64,000 bases of DNA from the NCBI GenBank assembly GCA_018223385.1, contig JAGTTR010000018.1:31605-95604 (forward strand). Reading direction: 5' to 3'. This DNA is from Oscillospiraceae bacterium Marseille-Q3528. Lineage in GTDB: Bacteria; Bacillota; Clostridia; Lachnospirales; Lachnospiraceae. Every line of letters starts with the position of its first letter. Within the stretch, counting starts at the first letter, position 1. A program made the translations under genes and the position numbers. Below are positions 59,729 to 64,000 of this stretch, one piece after another. The notes under the pieces are model-generated. The model saw only the letters and a program-made list of their open reading frames with translations, made no database searches and was not told where the DNA came from.

Positions 59729-60340
59729 TTATAGACGCTTTCTTGCCTTCATCGCTACATGGTAAAATAAACCGCCGAGCACTCCACCTACCGTGTTGTA
59801 GAAGATGTCTGATAGCTGGAACGTTCCTAGCCGTAGCAATAATTGCAACAGCTCAATGCTTATCGAGAAGATGAACGCTATCTTTCCGCTTTGCCACAGT
59901 ATCTTCTTCCAGCCGTTTCCTATCTTCTCTCCGAATGTCCACATCACTACCGAACTAAACGGCACCATCATGATCGCGTTCTCGATGCACTCGGTGGTCA
60001 GCTTCTGCTCACCGTTCACAGTTTCCCAGATTCCCCAACCGCCCATAATATTGGATAAAGGATTCATCCACAGATCACGGTTTAACAGGGTTCGGAACAG
60101 AACAAGTGAGGTCACAAAGGCCAAGAAAAATAGTTTTCTAAAGAACACGCTCTCTTTGAACATCTGATACCATGTCACTATGGCGTTCTTCCAGCCTTTG
60201 CCAGCTGCGGTAGGCTCATACGCATACAGATAGAAAAACATAACCAAAAAGGAAAGCAGGAGCGAGAATCCAAACGGCTCGTAGAGTGCAGTCAGGACGT
60301 TTGTGAGGATCTTTCCAAGTAAATCAATCGTTTCTTTCAT
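59729..60340 (-). CDS. VanZ-family membrane protein
   Basis: 203 residues with four or five membrane helices. The C-terminal signature SIELLQLLLRLGTFQLSDIF and YNTVGGVLGGLFYH is the VanZ core (E-x-x-Q, D-x-x-x-N-x-x-G). VanZ proteins give low-level teicoplanin resistance in one case; most are of unknown function and occur in surface-polymer loci. It follows the nucleotidyltransferase gene by 6 bp. Confidence 0.88.
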   Translation of the reverse strand: MKETIDLLGKILTNVLTALYEPFGFSLLLSFLVMFFYLYAYEPTAAGKGWKNAIVTWYQMFKESVFFRKLFFLAFVTSLVLFRTLLNRDLWMNPLSNIMGGWGIWETVNGEQKLTTECIENAIMMVPFSSVVMWTFGEKIGNGWKKILWQSGKIAFIFSISIELLQLLLRLGTFQLSDIFYNTVGGVLGGLFYHVAMKARKRL

Positions 60341-60346
60341 CGTTGT

Positions 60347-61249
60347 TTACAGATCACTGAACAGATCAGCCTTGTATACACCGTCCTCCAGCATCTTCTT
60401 GAAGCTGTCCTTTACTGCTGCGACATCTTCGTGATAGGTCATTCCGTACCATGTGTCGTTGGTTTTCAGAACCTTTATGTTCATTTTTCCCTGCTCCAGC
60501 AGTTCACCAATGAAAATAGGAATCAGATACTCCGCCTTCAGAGGATTGCCCGGTACTTCCTTCTCGAAAAAAGCTTTGAAGCCCTCGTCCAGTACATTCA
60601 GGAACTCCGGAGTCAGGCCCCACATATTCATGGATACCAGAGAATTCACATCCACAGCCATGCCGTTTGCTTCTGCCCCAGTTGCAGTTTTTACAATATT
60701 CTTGGTCTCCACAACCTCGGTCAGATTACTCTGCTCGTCCATCTTGCAGATGCCACGAGTCACGCCACCGTTATCAGACAGCGTATTCTTCAGCACGAAG
60801 CCAGCCATGCAAGACTTTCCGCCGTTCACCAGATACTCATGAACCGCCTTGAAGCCTTCCTTGCCATAATAATCATCTGCATTGATCACAATAAACGGAG
60901 TCTTGATGACCTTCTTCGCTGCAAGCACGGCCTGACCTGTTCCCCACGGCTTCGTGCGACCTTCCGGCAAGGTTCCCGGAATATCATTGATATCCTGAAA
61001 AGCGTAGTCAACAGTTACATTATGAGAAGAGCAAATGGAGGCAATGCGATCACCGATGACCTCTTTGAACTCTTTCTCGATATCCTTACGGATAATAAAT
61101 ACTACATGATTGAATCCGGCTTCGATTGCATCGTGGATCGAGTAATCCATGATGATATGGTTAGAAGCATCTACCGGCTCCAACTGCTTGATTCCCGTTC
61201 CGAAGCGGCTACCGATACCAGCAGCCATGATAAGTAATGTTGTGTTCAT
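60347..61249 (-). CDS. Sugar-phosphate nucleotidyltransferase, second paralogue
   Basis: 300 residues. LLIMAAGIGSRFGTGIKQLE, KPWGTGQAVLAAKKVI, FIVINADDYYGKEGF and DNGGVTRGICKMD repeat the motif set of the protein at 36.2-37.1 kb. The two are clearly paralogous (roughly two-thirds identical in the conserved blocks by eye). GAGGAAG precedes the ATG. It sits at the edge of the exopolysaccharide locus. Confidence 0.87.
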   Translation of the reverse strand: MNTTLLIMAAGIGSRFGTGIKQLEPVDASNHIIMDYSIHDAIEAGFNHVVFIIRKDIEKEFKEVIGDRIASICSSHNVTVDYAFQDINDIPGTLPEGRTKPWGTGQAVLAAKKVIKTPFIVINADDYYGKEGFKAVHEYLVNGGKSCMAGFVLKNTLSDNGGVTRGICKMDEQSNLTEVVETKNIVKTATGAEANGMAVDVNSLVSMNMWGLTPEFLNVLDEGFKAFFEKEVPGNPLKAEYLIPIFIGELLEQGKMNIKVLKTNDTWYGMTYHEDVAAVKDSFKKMLEDGVYKADLFSDL

Positions 61250-61276
61250 AATTTCTTCCTCTTTTCTTGTTTTCAC

Positions 61277-61399
61277 ATTTTTACTCTAACTTCAATTAAT
61301 TTTTGATGATTATTTCTCGATACGGCCGATTTTTAATACCGGTAAATTGACCAGAGTTAGATTTGAGCACTATATGCTAACAATCACGATAAATTCGCC
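61277..61399. other. Short intergenic region with possible promoter
   Basis: AT-rich DNA before the nucleotidyltransferase gene. No hairpin or operator stands out; the change in composition suggests a boundary between the conserved part and the variable polysaccharide genes. Confidence 0.3.
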
Positions 61400-62477
61400 T
61401 TAATTATCCAGCAAATTGCTCTTTGTCTTGGAAGCCAAAACGAAGCATCCTTTTATAGCACAGAAAAATCTAATTCTTAGTAATTCTATCACTGTACACG
61501 TAGCGTAAACAGAAGCAATAGAAAAATAAAAGCATAAAATAAATATTATTACATTGTCAGTCGGAACATTAATGAATATATTTTTAAATACCAAGTCGTT
61601 AAAGTAGTTATTATTATGGATTAAATAAACACCAAATGTCGCAGATGAAAGTATTCTAAGTTCCTTTTCCTTGAGCAAAAAATTTTTAAAATCAATTTTC
61701 AGAAACAACATAAAAAGAACAACTGCCATAAAAATGATATTCGGTGCATTATAAGAGTACAATCGTCCCCATATATTTATCCCATATTTCTGCATCAGTA
61801 GTTTTAGCACAGATGTAATCAATACATCACTAATCAAAAGGAGCTGTAACGTCTGTCTACTAAATCTTTCTTCCATTCTATATTTCTTGATTCCAGCACC
61901 AAGTATATATACTATCGCAAGCCACCATACCGAAAAGCCTCGATTCAAGAAAAAAATATCATCCTTTATAAAAAAAGCATAAAGCGAAAACAACAAAACA
62001 ACATTAAATATATCCTTTTTAAATTCCTGTTCAGAACAAGATGTAACAATTGCATTGAGAGTAGGCATCAAAAAGAATAGCCCCACATAAGCCGTGAAAT
62101 ACCAATACTGGTTTGTTGATATCGGAAAAAAGCTTTTGCACACAGATAGTAATGTAACTTTTTTGGGGAATACAATATTGAACAGCACTGCAAAGAAAGC
62201 GGAATAAAAGCAAACTTCCACCCACAAGCCTGCTAATTTATTCCAACGCTTTTTACCATCTGTTAATAGGTAGCCCGAAATCAAGGCAAAACAATTAACA
62301 GCACAAATCGAAATTGTATGATTAAGTGACACAAATAGAGATAGAAACAGATTGGCTTCGCTCAATTTTATAAAACCGCCGTAATCCATGCAATGTAATG
62401 CAACTACCAGCAACATTGCAACAATTCTAATCATATCTATATTAGAATTACGATTATTTATTTTTTTCCCCCCCCAT
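61400..62477 (-). CDS. Acyltransferase family 3 membrane protein, start out of frame (candidate phase-variable gene)
   Basis: From the Met at 62434 the frame encodes 344 residues with about ten membrane helices, beginning MIRIVAMLLVVALHC (catalytic His in the first helix), as in O-acetyltransferases of surface polysaccharides. The natural start is the ATG at 62475-62477: it overlaps the stop codon of the upstream gene (TAATG), has AAGGAGG 10 nt before it, and would add the conserved NNRNSNID in front of MIRIV. It is followed by seven G and seven A; in this sequence it reads six codons beyond the ATG and hits TAA. Loss of one base in the tract would restore a 358-residue protein. Confidence 0.82.
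62461..62475 (-). repeat. Homopolymer tract G8 then A7 at the acyltransferase start codon
   Basis: On the plus strand T7 (62461-62467) and C8 (62468-62475). The first G of the minus-strand run belongs to the ATG. Tracts like this change length by slipped-strand mispairing. Confidence 0.85.
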
Positions 62478-63385
62478 TATAATTTTTCCTCCTTAAACAT
62501 CTCATAATATGTTTGTGAATAATCTTTTGGAATAAGGTATTTATTTGATAACTTATGAATTGGAGTTATTTTTTTCAGTGTTTCCCAATAGCTCTTTTCA
62601 TATTTCTTAAAGAAGACTTTTCCAAGCATGTGCGAAATTGCATCTGGCATAAACACTATGTCTTCAAACAAATCTTTATAGTACGGAATTACCAGTGTTG
62701 TGAATAAGTGCCATTGGAAATAGTCTCTTACTTTATTTTCTTTTTCCCAATAGTAATAATTAATGTCCCTCAAAGTTTTAAGAATCGGATAATCTCTTTT
62801 GGAATATATAAAATAATTATTATAAACTCTAGTTATATCCTCAGAATCATCAATAGCATACATGAAAATATCTTTTTCATAGACCCAATCAGGAATTGGC
62901 CCAGATAGAAAAATGGTGCTATCCATCCAAAGACCGCCGTAGCGAATCAGCAACTCCATCCTAAGAAAATCCGACATTTTCGTATCAGTAATTAATCCCC
63001 TCTTCCATTTTTTTAGAATATGGTCCGGGAAGTTAACATACTGATCCATGTTTTCTTTTGTGATGACAATTATCTCTTTATCCGGCATATTCCGTTTAAC
63101 CGACGCATAACATCTTTTAACTAATTCCGGAGCATTTTCCATTCCTTGAAACCAGCAGATCCAAATATATTTATCTCCACTAGCGTCACATTCTTCCGCT
63201 TTTTTATATAAGAATTCACTTATCTTACGACTATAGTTCTTATCTAAATATTGATAGACCTTATTTTTTATTTCAAGCCCTGCAATGTTTCTGTTAGAAT
63301 ACCCGAATAAATTGAGAATTTCCGTAACTATCCTATATTTCAGATTTCCTTCTTGTAGAGCTCTCTTTATTTTTCGACTGTCCAC
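62477..63385 (-). CDS. Capsular polysaccharide glycosyltransferase (Caps_synth/GT32-like)
   Basis: 302 residues. KYIWICWFQGMENAPELVKR and SDFLRMELLIRYGGLWMDST contain the nucleotide-sugar and metal site (D-x-D-like in WMDST) of the family of OCH1/capsule synthesis glycosyltransferases. It acts in the cytosol on the growing repeat unit. The stop codon overlaps the acyltransferase ATG; the upstream flippase gene ends 15 bp before its start region. Confidence 0.85.
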   Translation of the reverse strand: MDSRKIKRALQEGNLKYRIVTEILNLFGYSNRNIAGLEIKNKVYQYLDKNYSRKISEFLYKKAEECDASGDKYIWICWFQGMENAPELVKRCYASVKRNMPDKEIIVITKENMDQYVNFPDHILKKWKRGLITDTKMSDFLRMELLIRYGGLWMDSTIFLSGPIPDWVYEKDIFMYAIDDSEDITRVYNNYFIYSKRDYPILKTLRDINYYYWEKENKVRDYFQWHLFTTLVIPYYKDLFEDIVFMPDAISHMLGKVFFKKYEKSYWETLKKITPIHKLSNKYLIPKDYSQTYYEMFKEEKL

Positions 63386-63400
63386 ACCTACACCTCATTT

Positions 63401-64000
63401 TTACCTTTTAAGCAGTTTATTTAACAGTAACATAAAATTATTCCTAGAAAAATATAACACTAATACAAATAATATAATTTCAATGAAAGTCTCTCTCAAC
63501 AAGCTTAGTCCAGCAATTTGCACTACCGCTTGCAGTAATAGTACAAAATAGTTGAGAGCGTCTTTTTTTATTTCAACGGTAAATTCAAACAGTTTATAGG
63601 ATTTATAAAGTCTAATAAGCCAAACTGTAAAATAAGACATTAGCGTAGCAAATGAAGCGCCCAATGCATTAAAGAAAAATGTTAGTGGAATATTCAGCAT
63701 AACATTGATACATGCCCCTGAAAATGAAGACATCGCATTAATTCTAGATTGCTTCACTGCTGCAAACATCCCCCCCAATAGACCACACATTCCACCGAAC
63801 ACCACAGAAATCATTAGAAATGGAGCAAACTTCCAGGCATTATAAAAATCATTTGCAAACAATATCTTCGCAATCAATTTATTAAAAACAAGTAACCCTG
63901 AACAAACAACAGTCATACCTGTATTGTAAATTTTATATACATTTTCATAAAAATCTGTAGTCCTAGTTTCATCATTTTCTTTTACTGCTGACAATAACCA
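63401..64000 (-). CDS. Polysaccharide flippase (Wzx/RfbX-like), C-terminal part
   Basis: About 200 residues are visible; the frame is open to the window edge, so the gene starts beyond it. Several membrane helices with GGMCGLLGGMFAAVKQSRIN, FSGACINVMLNIPLTFFFNA, and LGASFATLMSYFTVWLIRLY are typical of the C-terminal half of MOP-superfamily flippases. It would move lipid-linked repeat units across the membrane. Confidence 0.87.
   Translation of the reverse strand, partial: WLLSAVKENDETRTTDFYENVYKIYNTGMTVVCSGLLVFNKLIAKILFANDFYNAWKFAPFLMISVVFGGMCGLLGGMFAAVKQSRINAMSSFSGACINVMLNIPLTFFFNALGASFATLMSYFTVWLIRLYKSYKLFEFTVEIKKDALNYFVLLLQAVVQIAGLSLLRETFIEIILFVLVLYFSRNNFMLLLNKLLKR

Noticed and set aside
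58876..60340. A new anti-phage defence operon (two-helix membrane protein plus VanZ-like protein)
   Set aside because: No enzyme or sensor typical of defence systems is adjacent, and VanZ plus nucleotidyltransferase points to surface polymer metabolism.

Overview
The window looks like a chromosome segment of a Gram-positive anaerobe of the Lachnospiraceae (Clostridia); genus not determined. Grounds: the core block ecfA1-ecfA2-ecfT-truA-rplM-rpsI in the usual Firmicutes order, AGGAGG-type ribosome binding sites, TnpV/CD1845-like/DUF4366-like genes typical of clostridial integrative conjugative elements (ICEs), a class B sortase, Spo0A-C-like proteins, and IS1182 and IS66 elements. All calls come from reading the sequence and its translations; no database search was run.

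Region 1 (1-13.3 kb) is accessory DNA built from mobile-element debris. It holds the tail of an anion transporter, a transposase fragment, a sortase-anchored surface protein (IPQTG), a CD1845-like membrane protein, a frameshifted TnpV, a serine-recombinase chimera without its catalytic domain, a complete AbiE-type toxin-antitoxin pair with a clear operator-promoter-operator region, an antitoxin remnant, IS66 remains, a GH3 lipoprotein, a 3'-truncated group II intron, and the last part of a VirD4-like coupling-protein gene.

Region 2 (13.4-27 kb): an AraC-type regulator precedes an ECF S component, an ECF T component, a dual ECF ATPase joined in one frame to an exporter-fold ABC half-transporter, and the second half-transporter. 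This looks like one transport locus. It is followed by a methyltransferase, a complete IS1182-family element (22268-24125), GNAT, HD and methyltransferase genes or fragments, and ICE debris (DUF4366 tail, BRO antirepressor) next to rpsI.

Region 3 (27.4-50.5 kb) is mostly core and minus-strand: rpsI, rplM, truA, the housekeeping ECF module, a HAD phosphatase, a cyclophilin, an LCP protein with an unusual Arg-rich repeat domain, a sugar nucleotidyltransferase, and a complete GDP-L-fucose route (pgm, manA, manC, gmd, fcl) with a divergent AraC regulator. glmM follows, then a five-gene operon: cpsC-like, cpsD-like, class B sortase, a surface protein ending in SPQTND, and an LCP protein. It links polysaccharide chain-length control to wall anchoring.

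Region 4 (50.5-61.3 kb) is partly degenerate: a tandem duplication of a Spo0A-C-like gene around an orphan vapB, fragments of Rpn, RelA/SpoT, glmS and RAYT genes, XRE regulators, a toxin-antitoxin pair fused by a frameshift, and small enzymes. Region 5 (60.3-64 kb) is the edge of a capsule/exopolysaccharide locus: a second nucleotidyltransferase, an acyltransferase, a glycosyltransferase and a flippase running off the end. The acyltransferase start codon is followed at once by G and A homopolymers that put the gene out of frame, which suggests a phase-variable surface modification. I consider this the most interesting signal in the window.
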